A stretch of DNA of 64,000 nucleotides from an uncultured Thiotrichaceae bacterium (GTDB lineage Bacteria; Pseudomonadota; Gammaproteobacteria; Thiotrichales; Thiotrichaceae): positions 1-64,000 of the forward strand of contig CALAMO010000007.1 of NCBI GenBank assembly GCA_937925855.1, written 5' to 3'. Shown piece by piece: positions 54,142 through 63,603 of the stretch. Position 1 is the stretch's first letter. Every line of letters starts with the position of its first letter. The translations under genes were made by a program, and so were the position numbers. The notes beneath the pieces are model-generated. The model saw nothing but the letters and a program-made list of their open reading frames with translations, had not been told where the DNA came from and did not search any database.

Positions 54142-55835
54142 ACCACCATCCAGCCGATACACTGTTTATTGACGATACCCTGCAAAAGCTACCCGCCAGC
54201 ATCGCCGCCAGTGTGCGCAATACCTACAGCTACCAATACGACCAGCAAGGCCGACAAGCCGCAAACCTGTATTTGTTGGGTGTGCAGGATTACACCACTG
54301 GCAAAACCCTGCTGACGCACTCAGACGACACCCTGAAAACCAAAGCCGAACGCATAGCCAAGGTTTGCGACGTAAGCAGCGTAGAGAAAGCAGCGGCCTA
54401 CCTTGATTCTGTTGGTTTACCCTTACCTACTGGTGACACCGAAGAAAGCGTACTGGCGCGGGTTAAATGCCCGCTATGGTGGGAGCGAGCGCTACGCAGA
54501 AAGCAGGATCGTGAGCAGGAATTACTGAGCATCCAACTGGGTCACATCCGCAAGGGATTACAGCCGTATTGCTCCACCGCCCTGCTGAACCGCATACAAG
54601 CCCGTCACAAGCGCTCTATGGAAATCATGGCGGGCTTTGAGGCAGTCAGCGACGAAGGCGACACGCTCAATCTGCTGGAAGTGCTGCAAGGCTCCACCGC
54701 AAACCCGGCGATCAGACGCGCTGAACTCATGGTGAGAATGCGCGGCTTTGAGGACTACGCCAATACTCAGGATCACGCGGCCATGTTCTACACCATCACA
54801 TGCCCGTCTAAATTCCACCGCGTATCAGGCGGTGGATTGAACGACAAATATGCAGACACCACGCCACGCGATGCACAGCGTTATCTGTGTGAGCTTTGGG
54901 CCTGCATCCGCGCCAAACTAAAGCGCGATGGCCTGAACGTCTACGGCTTCAGAGTAGCGGAACCCCACCACGACGGTTGCCCTCACTGGCACCTGCTGTT
55001 GTTCATGGATCAGGCGCACAGTGAAGCCGTCACCAGCATCATGCAAAGCTATGCCATGAAAGAAGATGGCGACGAACCCGGCGCGGCTAAGCACCGTTTT
55101 GAAGTGGTGGCGATTAATTCCGAGAAAGGCAGCGCCACCGGTTATATCGCCAAATACGTGGCAAAGAATATCGACGGTTTTGGTATGGATACCGACGACG
55201 AAACTGGCGATGCTGCCAACGACTCAGCGCAGCGTGTGCGGGCATGGGCTTCCGCGTGGGGTATTCGCCAGTTCCAGCAGGTTGGCGGCGCTCCTGTTGG
55301 CGTGTGGCGTGAATTGCGGCGGGTTGAATCTGCCCCTGATGGTCTGCTGGAAGAAGCCCGACAAGCTGCTGATTCTGGTGATTGGGCTTTATACATGACC
55401 CTGCAAGGTGGCGCTGATACCAACCGCAACACGCAACCGCTCAAGGTCTACACCGTGGAACATATCGACACCGAAACCGGCGAAGTATGCCACAACAAAT
55501 ACGGTGAACTGGTGGAGCGTGTCAAAGGTATTGCCCTGAACAACACACCGGCCATAGAAACCCGGCTCAAGGCGTGGACGATCCAGAGCAAAGCGGATCA
55601 GCCAGCGCGGGCCGATTTTGCCGCCACTGCACCACGTAACACACATGACGTACTGGCATCAGTGCTGGCTACCTTCAACCCTGCCGACTACAGCGCGGAA
55701 TTTTTGCAGGCTGGCGGTTTTTCCGCTGTTCCTTGGACTCGTGTCAATAACTGTACGATTGAGGAGGCAGAAGCTTATGAGGTAAGACAGGAACGGGCTG
55801 CTATCCAGTTAGAGAGCATGGAGGTAGCCGCATGA
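54138..55835 (+). CDS. HUH replication initiator endonuclease (phage gene A-like)
   Basis: This 565-residue protein has the HUH motif PHWHLLLF (H283-W-H285) followed by the twin tyrosine helix Y336-x3-Y340 (SATGYIAKYVAK), as in replication gene A proteins of P2-like phages. FHRVSGGGLNDKY at about 230-245 is a further conserved stretch of that family. Such enzymes nick one strand at the origin and start rolling-circle replication. It is translationally coupled to a 29-residue ORF upstream and to a 32-residue membrane protein downstream (ATGA overlaps). No portal, capsid or tail gene accompanies it. Confidence 0.9.
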   Translation: MNHHPADTLFIDDTLQKLPASIAASVRNTYSYQYDQQGRQAANLYLLGVQDYTTGKTLLTHSDDTLKTKAERIAKVCDVSSVEKAAAYLDSVGLPLPTGDTEESVLARVKCPLWWERALRRKQDREQELLSIQLGHIRKGLQPYCSTALLNRIQARHKRSMEIMAGFEAVSDEGDTLNLLEVLQGSTANPAIRRAELMVRMRGFEDYANTQDHAAMFYTITCPSKFHRVSGGGLNDKYADTTPRDAQRYLCELWACIRAKLKRDGLNVYGFRVAEPHHDGCPHWHLLLFMDQAHSEAVTSIMQSYAMKEDGDEPGAAKHRFEVVAINSEKGSATGYIAKYVAKNIDGFGMDTDDETGDAANDSAQRVRAWASAWGIRQFQQVGGAPVGVWRELRRVESAPDGLLEEARQAADSGDWALYMTLQGGADTNRNTQPLKVYTVEHIDTETGEVCHNKYGELVERVKGIALNNTPAIETRLKAWTIQSKADQPARADFAATAPRNTHDVLASVLATFNPADYSAEFLQAGGFSAVPWTRVNNCTIEEAEAYEVRQERAAIQLESMEVAA

Positions 55836-55930
55836 AGCCATCAGAAATTAAAACCCGTCTCCGGCTGGCTGTGCTGTTGCTATTAGTGGCAATGGGTTTA
55901 CTGGTTTATTTGCTAAAGGGGGGCGCATGA
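55832..55930 (+). CDS. 32-residue single-pass membrane peptide
   Basis: The reading frame of 32 codons is basic at the start (MKPSEIKTRLR), then has one hydrophobic helix of about 17 residues. Its ATG overlaps the HUH gene's TGA, and its TGA overlaps the next ATG, so it is part of a coupled chain. It resembles the size class of inovirus minor coat proteins, but no family could be assigned. Confidence 0.6.
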   Translation: MKPSEIKTRLRLAVLLLLVAMGLLVYLLKGGA

Positions 55931-56190
55931 ATACCAAAACATCAACACCCCTATTCATTTGGCTATACCGGCTGGCCTGTCGCCTGCTGGCGGCGGTCTG
56001 CATGATCTACATCACTTATACCCTGGCTAACTATTTGCAGATTGACCCGGTTGGCTATTTGCCTTCGGTCGGTCAATGGCTGGTCGGGCTATTCTGGTGC
56101 GTGCTGCTGTTCGTCAACCGGCGCGGCTGGCTGCAATCCCTAAACATTCTCTATCTGACTGGCCTTGCGGGTCTGGTCAGCATCTATTGA
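55927..56190 (+). CDS. small multi-pass membrane protein
   Basis: This 87-residue protein has about three hydrophobic helices (near 9-35, 46-62 and 66-85) with Arg-rich turns. Not recognised. Coupled by ATGA to the 32-residue peptide before it, it likely works with it and with the larger membrane protein that follows after 10 bp. Confidence 0.65.
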   Translation: MNTKTSTPLFIWLYRLACRLLAAVCMIYITYTLANYLQIDPVGYLPSVGQWLVGLFWCVLLFVNRRGWLQSLNILYLTGLAGLVSIY

Positions 56191-56200
56191 GGGCTAAACA

Positions 56201-57934
56201 ATGGATATTTCTACCGCATACAAACAACATCAACAAATCATCAACCTACAGGCTGATATTGCCGAAGTCGTGAAGGAAATCAAAATCACGGAATGGGCCT
56301 ACCGGCTGGCGTTCGTGGCCACGTTCGTTGTGTACTTCGTGTTCGTCTGGATGATGTACGTGAGTGACCTATGGGGCTTTACGTCGTGGCTGGTCGATAA
56401 CCTGTCTGAAATTGCTGCGCTGGTCATATACACGGTGCTGGCTATCACCCTACCGCTATCAATGGCGATGATTAAAGAAATTGGTTATAAACACTTTGCC
56501 AAGTACCGCAATAATTGGGCCGTCGTTGTGTTGATAGTGGGCATTCTGGCCTTTGCTGGTGTCGTCTATGAGTCAATCAGCAGTTCATCGCAGCAACAGC
56601 ACATCAGCACCAGTGCCGCCGAAAAAAGCAAAACCTTTGACGTAATCACCAACACCCAACCCAACACCATACAGGCTGGTTCTATGGCGCTGCTGATTGC
56701 CGAAGCGCAAAAGAAGTACAACCAGTGTGAGGAACGGCTAAAGGATGGACGCGAGCCACACTGTAAGGGTGATAAAGGCAAATTACAGGGCTTGCTTGAT
56801 GCAGAAGCGCGGGCGATGGATTCAGCCGAACGTGCCAGCGTTGCTGCTATCGAAACCAAAACCAAGGCGCTACAGGAACTCAAAGAAGATGCTTATAAAC
56901 CGGCATTTAAAGCTATCCGTGATTCCTTCGGTGTCACGATCAGTACCGGCGTGATGCTGGTGACTACCTTTATCAGCGTGATATTTGAAATCTCACACTT
57001 ATTGCTGATTCTGTTTCTCAGTCAGAAACTACGGCGTAAAGACTGGCTAACGCAGTCGATTATCAATCTGGAAGCTGCCTATTTGAACGCCACCGGTAAG
57101 GCATTCAAGACTGAGGACTTCACAGACGATTCCGTGCTGAATATGCAGGATGTGCGCGAACAATCACCCAATCAAATGGGTTTTGGTCAACCGGCGATGG
57201 CGCAATTCAAATACCAACATGCGCAGCAGGAACCACAGCAGCCAGTCGGCTTTATTCGCACTGACCACCTGAGCAAGCCAGCGACACCGCCACCGGCACC
57301 TGCTAAAACGGCACCGGCACAGAAACCAGTCAGTGCAAAATTAGGCACCCATGATGACCAGATAGAAATGCCTGGACTAACTGCACCTACCATCAGTACA
57401 TATAACCGGGAATTGTCCGGGCATGGTATCGACTCACCTGCTGATAAGGCACTGAACAAGGCTGATAATAAGGCCACGATTCAGCGGATTATTAACAAGG
57501 GATTGCAGGCCGGTAAACCAGAACCGGAAACCCTCAGTCAACCGTCAGCTGACGGTAGTAAAACCGGTTCAGGCGATGCACAGCAATCAACCATCAGCAA
57601 ACCATCAGCTGAGGGTAGTGAAACCCTTACCGGTACACCGGATCAGCAAACCCTCAGTACACCGTCAGCTGACGGTCAGAAAACCGGTTTGTATGACCAG
57701 TGGGTGCAGGCCGTTACAGTGAAGGAATGCAAACCCTCAGTACGGCCAACGTGGGAATGGATACAAAAGCGGATCAGTAACAAAGAAACCGGAAGCCGCA
57801 CCCATGACCGTACCCGGATCAGCACCATGCAAAAAGCATTCTTTAGCCGTGCTATTCACGATGGCCTGATGATGGCAAATCCAAAGTACCGCAACGGCGG
57901 CAAGAAATTTATCTGGAAGGGGGCAAACGCATGA
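56201..57934 (+). CDS. 577-residue membrane protein with tandem repeats, unknown
   Basis: I do not recognise this protein. It has four membrane helices (about 35-55, 70-90, 107-125 and 247-274), with a coiled-coil loop between helices 3 and 4 containing C176 and C188, which could form a disulfide in the periplasm. A long soluble C-terminal half follows, Pro/Gln-rich, with three 20-residue repeats of the PSADGSKTG type near 448-500, and a basic conserved-looking tail (PTWEWIQKRISNKETGSR). There is no Walker motif, so it is not a Zot/pI-type assembly ATPase. Linked to the HUH gene, it may serve replicon maintenance, export or membrane anchoring of DNA. Confidence 0.65.
   Translation: MDISTAYKQHQQIINLQADIAEVVKEIKITEWAYRLAFVATFVVYFVFVWMMYVSDLWGFTSWLVDNLSEIAALVIYTVLAITLPLSMAMIKEIGYKHFAKYRNNWAVVVLIVGILAFAGVVYESISSSSQQQHISTSAAEKSKTFDVITNTQPNTIQAGSMALLIAEAQKKYNQCEERLKDGREPHCKGDKGKLQGLLDAEARAMDSAERASVAAIETKTKALQELKEDAYKPAFKAIRDSFGVTISTGVMLVTTFISVIFEISHLLLILFLSQKLRRKDWLTQSIINLEAAYLNATGKAFKTEDFTDDSVLNMQDVREQSPNQMGFGQPAMAQFKYQHAQQEPQQPVGFIRTDHLSKPATPPPAPAKTAPAQKPVSAKLGTHDDQIEMPGLTAPTISTYNRELSGHGIDSPADKALNKADNKATIQRIINKGLQAGKPEPETLSQPSADGSKTGSGDAQQSTISKPSAEGSETLTGTPDQQTLSTPSADGQKTGLYDQWVQAVTVKECKPSVRPTWEWIQKRISNKETGSRTHDRTRISTMQKAFFSRAIHDGLMMANPKYRNGGKKFIWKGANA
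57536..57700 (+). repeat. three 60-bp repeats carrying a 14-bp palindrome
   Basis: The perfect palindrome CCGTCAGCTGACGG occurs at 57542-57555 and 57662-57675, with a variant CCATCAGCTGAGGG at 57602-57615. The three are exactly 60 bp apart within a repeat that encodes 20-residue units of the membrane protein. Confidence 0.9.
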
Positions 57935-58110
57935 ACAACGAAACGTCGCAAAACCGGATTATCTGTTATTGGCCTGATGGCTACTGGATTACTGACCCGG
58001 AAGAGGCCGAACTGTTAGATAGTGTTAATGCCTTTGGTGCTGAGCATCAACAGCTGGAAGTTGTACACGGTGATGATGTGCAAACGGCGGTTAATGCTGA
58101 ACTGGCATAA
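57931..58110 (+). CDS. 59-residue acidic protein, unknown
   Basis: The ORF of 59 codons begins MNNETSQNRIICYWPDGYWI. Its ATG overlaps the stop of the large membrane protein gene in ATGA, and a hairpin terminator follows, so it is probably the last gene of the HUH operon. It is acidic, soluble, and has WPDGYW, a pattern I cannot place. Too short for confident family assignment. Confidence 0.65.
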   Translation: MNNETSQNRIICYWPDGYWITDPEEAELLDSVNAFGAEHQQLEVVHGDDVQTAVNAELA

Positions 58111-58136
58111 GTGACAAAATAAAAAAATAATCAGGG

Positions 58137-58165
58137 TGGGCTGGTTCTTTTGAGTCGGCCTTTTT
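58137..58165 (+). terminator. hairpin terminator after the HUH operon
   Basis: A GGCTG/CGGCC stem with an internal loop is followed by TTTTTT. It closes the plus-strand operon begun by the replication genes. Confidence 0.7.
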
Positions 58166-58188
58166 TGCATCTGGTACCATAAACCGTA

Positions 58189-58887
<699 letters not shown>

Positions 58888-58955
58888 GCACACATGGCCG
58901 CATGCTCATAAAAACTAAGCTTATCTCTGAAAGTTAATCTTGTAGGTTTAGCTAC

Positions 58956-59357
58956 CTACTCGCACATAACCCCTGGCCGTTCTTCAAAAATAAATTCATG
59001 CTGCTCTTTTGTCGATAACGATACAACTGTCCCTCTTTCAACGGTTGTGCCTGCTGCGGGGTATTGCTTGAACACTATCGCGTTATAAATATCGGTTTCA
59101 CAGTTTGTCCTTCGTATATGGCGGTCAAATTTGGGGCCTTTTATAACTTGTGTTCTGATCCCATATTTTTGCAGCGCTGTATCATTGAACCAAGTGTTTG
59201 TACCTGTGCCGACAAAGTTTGGGACTGAAACGTTTGTGCTTGATGTGACAGCTGTGCCAGCAAGAAGTGGAAGGGGAGAAAATTCTACATCAGCAGTTGC
59301 TGTAGAGCTGCTTGCAATCAAGGCAGCAAATAAAAGTGAAGTGAGATGTTTCATCAT
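58956..59357 (-). CDS. secreted PASTA-like domain protein
   Basis: This 133-residue protein has a signal peptide (residues 1-23, ending ATA) and a PASTA-like segment: VPNFVGTGTN..., then IVFKQYPAAGTTVERGTVVSLS. PASTA domains normally bind peptidoglycan fragments. It has three Cys residues that may form a disulfide. It is the last gene of the element before attR and is unrelated to replication or restriction; its role is unknown. Confidence 0.72.
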   Translation of the reverse strand: MMKHLTSLLFAALIASSSTATADVEFSPLPLLAGTAVTSSTNVSVPNFVGTGTNTWFNDTALQKYGIRTQVIKGPKFDRHIRRTNCETDIYNAIVFKQYPAAGTTVERGTVVSLSTKEQHEFIFEERPGVMCE

Positions 59358-59626
59358 TTAACCTCGTAGATGCTAAAACTAAACTTTAACTGAATGCAAT
59401 ATGAATGATTATCGCTTGTTTAGGTTATGTTGCTGAAAATATATACTCCCCTATTTAAGGGAGTTGAATTTTTACCCACTAAGTTGCTACTAACGTTATG
59501 GGCAGGGATCAGCTAAACCGTTCAGGGTAGAGTGAGAAGCACCATGAATTTAGGCATATTGCGAATGCTCTAGAATGTAGGTCTTTGTTTGAGACCCACA
59601 CTCTTGAGGAAACAAAGAAAAGTTTA

Positions 59627-59645
59627 GGGGCAAGCGAAGGGGCAA
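59627..59645. repeat. right inner repeat near attR (possible integrase arm site)
   Basis: GGGGCAAGCGAAGGGGCAA is the partner of the repeat at 36525 and lies about 60 bases inside the attR-like sequence. Confidence 0.55.
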
Positions 59646-59704
59646 ATTCTAAATGATATATTTAAAAGTTTATTTTAATCAGTTGGTTGTTGTTTTAGAC
59701 TGTG

Positions 59705-59722
59705 TTCCTCTCTAGCACCATT
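59705..59722. other. probable attR, imperfect copy of the tRNA end
   Basis: GTTCCTCTCTAGCACCATT resembles the tRNA end CTCTCTAGGCACCATT but has one G fewer in the middle. The match on either side of the missing base is exact (CTCTCTAG, GCACCATT). It lies between the last element gene and uxaC, where the right end should be. The one-base gap means it may be a decayed or variant attR. Confidence 0.6.
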
Positions 59723-59868
59723 TCATGATCTCTGCTTGTTTAAATTTATCTACTTTTCTTAAAATTCAAAACCTCAGTAGCCTAATGTACTTTCGTTGTT
59801 TTATTACAGTCTAAAAAATAGGTACATGATTAGGTATATCAAAACCCGCCTGTTCATAAACTCTTTTG

Positions 59869-61290
59869 TTAAACAACATCACCTGCTAGTCGGTAGGCGC
59901 GCTGTGCCAAGCCATAGGCCAGTTCATGCGCGACCTCAACAGCCTCTTGTTCACGCAGTCGCCCAGTCATCACCAGATCGGCCAAATAAGCACAGTCCGT
60001 ACGGCGCGCAACGTCATGCCGCGCTGGGATCGAGCAAAAAGCGCGGGTGTCATCATTAAAGCCGACCGTATTGTAAAAGCCACAGGTTTCGGTCGTCGCT
60101 TCCCGGAAACGACGCATGCCATTGGGGCTATCAAAAAACCACCAGGCGGGGCCAAGCTTGAGCGCGGGATAGGCACCGGCCAGCGGAGCCAGTTCGCGCC
60201 CATAGGCCGTTTCATCCAGGGTGAATAGAATAATGCTGAGTGTCGGCTCCATACCTACGGCGTCTAACAGCGGTTTTAACGCCTGTACATATTGAGTTTG
60301 CGTCGGAATATCAAAGCCTTTATCGCGCCCAAAGCGTTGAAAGACCGTGGCCGAATGGTTGCGGAATGAGCCGGGGTGAATTTGTAGGACTAAGCCATCC
60401 TCCAGGCTCATGCGCGCCATTTCGGTGAGCATCTGAGCGCGAAATAAATCCGCTTCCTGCGGCGTGCACCGGCCGCTTAGGGCCTGCTGGAAGAGTTTTT
60501 CTGCCGCTGCGGTGCTGAGGTCAGCGGTGCGGGCGGTAAAGTGGCCGTGGTCGCTGGCGGTCGCTCCGTGGGCCTTAAAAAATGCGCGCCGCGTATGGTG
60601 CGCGCGCAGATAGCCCTGCCAACTTAGCGTGTCTTCACCGGTGAGTTCACCGAGGGTAGCGATGTTCGCCTGAAAGCCTTCAAATTCAGGATCAACCACC
60701 GCATCGGGGCGGTAGGTAGTAATGACCCGACCCGCCCAGTCGCTGTCTTGGATGGCTTTGTGCCAGCGCAAGTCATCTAATGCGCCTTCGGTGGTCGCCA
60801 GCACTTCAATGTTAAAGCGTTCAAACAGCTGGCGCGGTCGGAATGCCGCCTGAGCCAGCTGTTGATCAATGTGGGCGTAATAGTCCGCAGCATTGGCGGC
60901 GGTTAAGGGTTCTTCTAAGCCGAAGACATGCTCAAACGCATGATCCAGCCAGCCTGCTGAGGGGGTGCCCCTAAACAGGGAGTAGTTTTCTGCAAATAGC
61001 TGCCAGATTTTATGCGGGTCGCTTTCTGGGGTGCTGCCATCCGCTCGTGGAATGCCAAGGTCATCCAAGGCGATTCCCTGTGAGACCAGCATGCGGAAGA
61101 CATAGTGATCTGGGGTAATAAACAGCTCCGCCGGATTGGGGAAGCGTTTATTTTCTGCGAACCAGCGCGGATCACAGTGGCCGTGCGGGCTGAGAATCGG
61201 GAGGTCGCTGATGTGTCGGTACAGCGTGCGCGCCAGATCGCGGCTAGCCGGATCGACAGGAAAAAGGCGGTCAGGGTGATTTAGAGCCAT
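59869..61290 (-). CDS. uxaC: glucuronate isomerase
   Basis: This 473-residue protein matches uronate isomerase: DLPILSPHGHCDPRWFAEN near residues 28-46 with the metal-binding His pair, FRMLVSQG, then WWFFDSPNGMRRFREATTE and FNDDTRAFCSIPARHDVARR. It converts glucuronate or galacturonate to fructuronate or tagaturonate, the first step of uronate catabolism. No other uronate gene adjoins it in this window, perhaps because the mobile element has separated it from an ancestral neighbourhood. Length is normal. Confidence 0.94.
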   Translation of the reverse strand: MALNHPDRLFPVDPASRDLARTLYRHISDLPILSPHGHCDPRWFAENKRFPNPAELFITPDHYVFRMLVSQGIALDDLGIPRADGSTPESDPHKIWQLFAENYSLFRGTPSAGWLDHAFEHVFGLEEPLTAANAADYYAHIDQQLAQAAFRPRQLFERFNIEVLATTEGALDDLRWHKAIQDSDWAGRVITTYRPDAVVDPEFEGFQANIATLGELTGEDTLSWQGYLRAHHTRRAFFKAHGATASDHGHFTARTADLSTAAAEKLFQQALSGRCTPQEADLFRAQMLTEMARMSLEDGLVLQIHPGSFRNHSATVFQRFGRDKGFDIPTQTQYVQALKPLLDAVGMEPTLSIILFTLDETAYGRELAPLAGAYPALKLGPAWWFFDSPNGMRRFREATTETCGFYNTVGFNDDTRAFCSIPARHDVARRTDCAYLADLVMTGRLREQEAVEVAHELAYGLAQRAYRLAGDVV

Positions 61291-61435
61291 GATGTTTTAG
61301 TCCGCAAGTTTTTTTTGTATAACACGCCAAATCGCCGCCATGATCACCCAGCGCCGCTTTTTTGTGAACGTGTTTTATAAACGGTGCTTGGTAAGCGGTG
61401 TTTCGGGGTGCGAGGGGATTGAATGCTTTTACTAC

Positions 61436-61460
61436 ACCCTCACCAGAATTGGCGAGGGTG
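61436..61460 (-). terminator. hairpin downstream of the TerB-like gene
   Basis: ACCCTCACC and GGCGAGGGT form a nine-base stem with one mismatch around AGAATT. It follows the minus-strand TerB-like gene by about 20 bases and lies between it and uxaC. There is no strong U-run, so efficiency is uncertain. Confidence 0.5.
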
Positions 61461-61480
61461 AGTGTCTTTAAGCCAAGGCT

Positions 61481-62296
61481 TTAAGTGTAAAGCTGCGGTA
61501 CGCCCAGCTGGGCGTGGATTTGATTGCTGGTTTCGTTGGAAATGTTCAGTCCTTGGGCCAGCTGATCAAGGTAGACCGCTTCCTCTTTGCTATCCAGCGT
61601 AATGCCGAGTAAGGACATCAGATAAACCTGCTGCTCCATCCCTTGGGGGACGCTGGCGATCAGGCCGGGCAGATCAACGGGGGCCTGTAATTCCTGGCGC
61701 ACAAGATTCGCTTCGTCTTCGGAAATATCGCCGAGGTGCTCTGTGATCTTGCGTTTTTCATCATCATCTAATGTGCCGTCGGCTTTAGCTGCGCTAATCA
61801 TCGCTTTTAACATCAGCTCTGCATTAGCCTCATCGTCAGGCGTAACTTGCTCAGGCTCTTCACCTTGCAGTGCTGTATTAAACAGGTCGCCAAAGTTATT
61901 GCTTGTGCCTGCGCTCTGGCCTTGCTGTGCACCACCGCCCAGTGAGTTGAGTAAGCCACCGAGGCCGCCTGCCATGGCACCGCCGCCTTGCTGGCCGCCG
62001 GTCAGGCTGCCGAGTAAGCCACCGAGGCCGCCTGCAGCGCCACCGCCCTGTTGGCCGCCAGTTAGGCTGCCGAGTAAACCGCCGAGGCCGCCTGCGGCGC
62101 CACCACCCTGTTGGCCGCCAGTCAAGCTGCCGAGCAAACCGCCAAGGCCGCCACTTTGCTGGCTGCCACCGGCTAGTCCACCGAGTAAGCCGCCGAGGCC
62201 ACCGCCACTGCCGCTACCAGAACCCATCATTTTTCCTACGCCCTTCGCGACGATAACGCCCATTGCTACTTTACCGAGTGTGCCCATTAAGCTCAT
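61481..62296 (-). CDS. TerB/DUF533-like protein with Gly-rich repeats
   Basis: This 271-residue protein starts with a hydrophobic Gly-rich segment, then about three repeats of GGLGGLLGSLTGGQQGGG (residues 30-118). The C-terminal 120 residues are a TerB-like all-alpha domain (AELMLKAMISAAKADGTLDD, then DLPGLIASVP). DUF533/YebE proteins share this layout; function is unknown, with TerB domains linked to tellurite and membrane stress. It is monocistronic. Confidence 0.84.
   Translation of the reverse strand: MSLMGTLGKVAMGVIVAKGVGKMMGSGSGSGGGLGGLLGGLAGGSQQSGGLGGLLGSLTGGQQGGGAAGGLGGLLGSLTGGQQGGGAAGGLGGLLGSLTGGQQGGGAMAGGLGGLLNSLGGGAQQGQSAGTSNNFGDLFNTALQGEEPEQVTPDDEANAELMLKAMISAAKADGTLDDDEKRKITEHLGDISEDEANLVRQELQAPVDLPGLIASVPQGMEQQVYLMSLLGITLDSKEEAVYLDQLAQGLNISNETSNQIHAQLGVPQLYT
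61974..62164 (-). repeat. tandem Gly-rich repeats of about 60 bp in the TerB-like gene
   Basis: Three or more near-identical units of about 60 bp encode the Gly/Leu/Gln-rich repeats. Units differ by a few bases and are in frame, so copy number could vary. Confidence 0.85.
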
Positions 62297-62480
62297 TGTG
62301 TTCTCCGCTTAGATTAATTAATTACCATCACTAGAATATCACTTATCTGTCTGAAAAGTAGGGTACACCGGTTCATTTGGAGTAAAAGTTATTTATAGTG
62401 CGGGATTATAAGCCGCCATGATCTGTTGGTTATTTGTGTAAATGTCAGGATTTGGCTCGTAGAGTTTATGGCTATGCGGT

Positions 62481-63419
62481 TTATCGCAGGCTGTGAGCGA
62501 CCTCAACAATCAGACGCCGCATCCAGCGGTGTGCCGGGTTATGCTGCACCAGCGGGCTCCAGGCCATTTTTAACTCCAGCGGAGGGATCTTAAACGGCGG
62601 TGTTTTAATCGCTACTCTGGGATTATTTTCCTGGAGCCTTGCGGCGCGTGAGGGCACAGTCACAATCAGGTCATTTTGTTCCGCTAGCAGCATGGCGGCC
62701 TGATAGTGGCGGGTAAACACGCTGATACGGCGCTGTTTGCCTAGTGCTCGCAGCGCTTCATCTACCCAGCCGAGATGTTGCACATCATGTGGGTTCATGC
62801 CAACCCCCACGCCCATCCCCGTTTTACTGACCCAGACATGTGATGCTTGGAGATAATTGTCCAGGGTAAAGTTGGCTAAAATCGGATGATTAACGCTGAG
62901 TAGGCATTCAAAATCGTCTTCCCACACGTTGATTTGGTGAAATGACTGGGGCATGCCTTCAAAGCGGTTAATCACCATATCGACCTTGCCCCGTTCCACA
63001 TCCAGAAAGCTCACATCGCTCGGGGTCATAATGTCGAGAATAATGCCGGGGGCCTCTTGCCGCAGGCGGTGTAATACCTGTGGGAACAGCGTTGATTCCG
63101 CATAGTCGCTCGCCATGATACGGAAGAAATGCTCTTCTGTTGAAGTATCGAAGGCGGCCTGTGGCTGAATCGCTTTATCCACTTTGGTAAGCACGTCGCG
63201 AATGATGGGGCGTAATTGTTCAGCACGCTCGGTCGGCACCATGCCTTGGCTGGTACGAATCAAGAGCGGATCATCAAACAGTTCTCGCAGGCGGCGTAGG
63301 CCATTGCTTAGTGCGGGCTGGCTTAGCCCCAGATGATTGGCCGCCTTAGTGACGTTGCGTTCGCGCAGTAAAACATCAAGATAAACCAGCAGGTTAAGGT
63401 CAATACGGTCAAGATTCAT
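62481..63419 (-). CDS. LysR family transcriptional regulator
   Basis: This 312-residue protein has the LysR helix-turn-helix (LNLLVYLDVLLRERNVTKAA, then LGLSQPALSNGLRRLRELF) at residues 8-50 and a substrate-binding domain. It is divergent from aceA with 184 bases between them, the usual layout for a LysR regulator controlling its neighbour. It may thus respond to acetate, glyoxylate or another C2 signal; the effector is not visible in the sequence. Confidence 0.9.
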   Translation of the reverse strand: MNLDRIDLNLLVYLDVLLRERNVTKAANHLGLSQPALSNGLRRLRELFDDPLLIRTSQGMVPTERAEQLRPIIRDVLTKVDKAIQPQAAFDTSTEEHFFRIMASDYAESTLFPQVLHRLRQEAPGIILDIMTPSDVSFLDVERGKVDMVINRFEGMPQSFHQINVWEDDFECLLSVNHPILANFTLDNYLQASHVWVSKTGMGVGVGMNPHDVQHLGWVDEALRALGKQRRISVFTRHYQAAMLLAEQNDLIVTVPSRAARLQENNPRVAIKTPPFKIPPLELKMAWSPLVQHNPAHRWMRRLIVEVAHSLR

Positions 63420-63603
63420 CAGGACAGTGTTTCGCGGCAGTTAACGAGCCTAGCAGTATAAAGCGGGTCACCATTATTTTCACGGTGAATAATAAAAATA
63501 ACCGGTATTTATTTCATTTATGCCTTGGGGCGGCATAAGATAATTAGTATGTTTCACTCTCGTATTTCCGTCAACAACGCCAGAAGATTTTAGGAGTTTA
63601 TCC

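Larger units (their letters stand above)
59358..59868. other. gene-free right end of the element
   Basis: No gene is visible. The region holds a hairpin ACTCCC/GGGAGT at 59445-59464, the inner repeat at 59627-59645 and the probable attR at 59705-59722; the last 140 bases are the flanking chromosome beside uxaC. It is more AT-rich than the chromosome. Confidence 0.6.

Noticed and set aside
54138..58110. Complete inovirus prophage
   Set aside because: No Zot/pI-like Walker ATPase, and no coat protein could be confirmed. Only the initiator and small membrane proteins are compatible.
61743..62312. Plus-strand open frame rich in Pro opposite the TerB-like gene
   Set aside because: It is the antisense shadow of the Gly-rich repeats.
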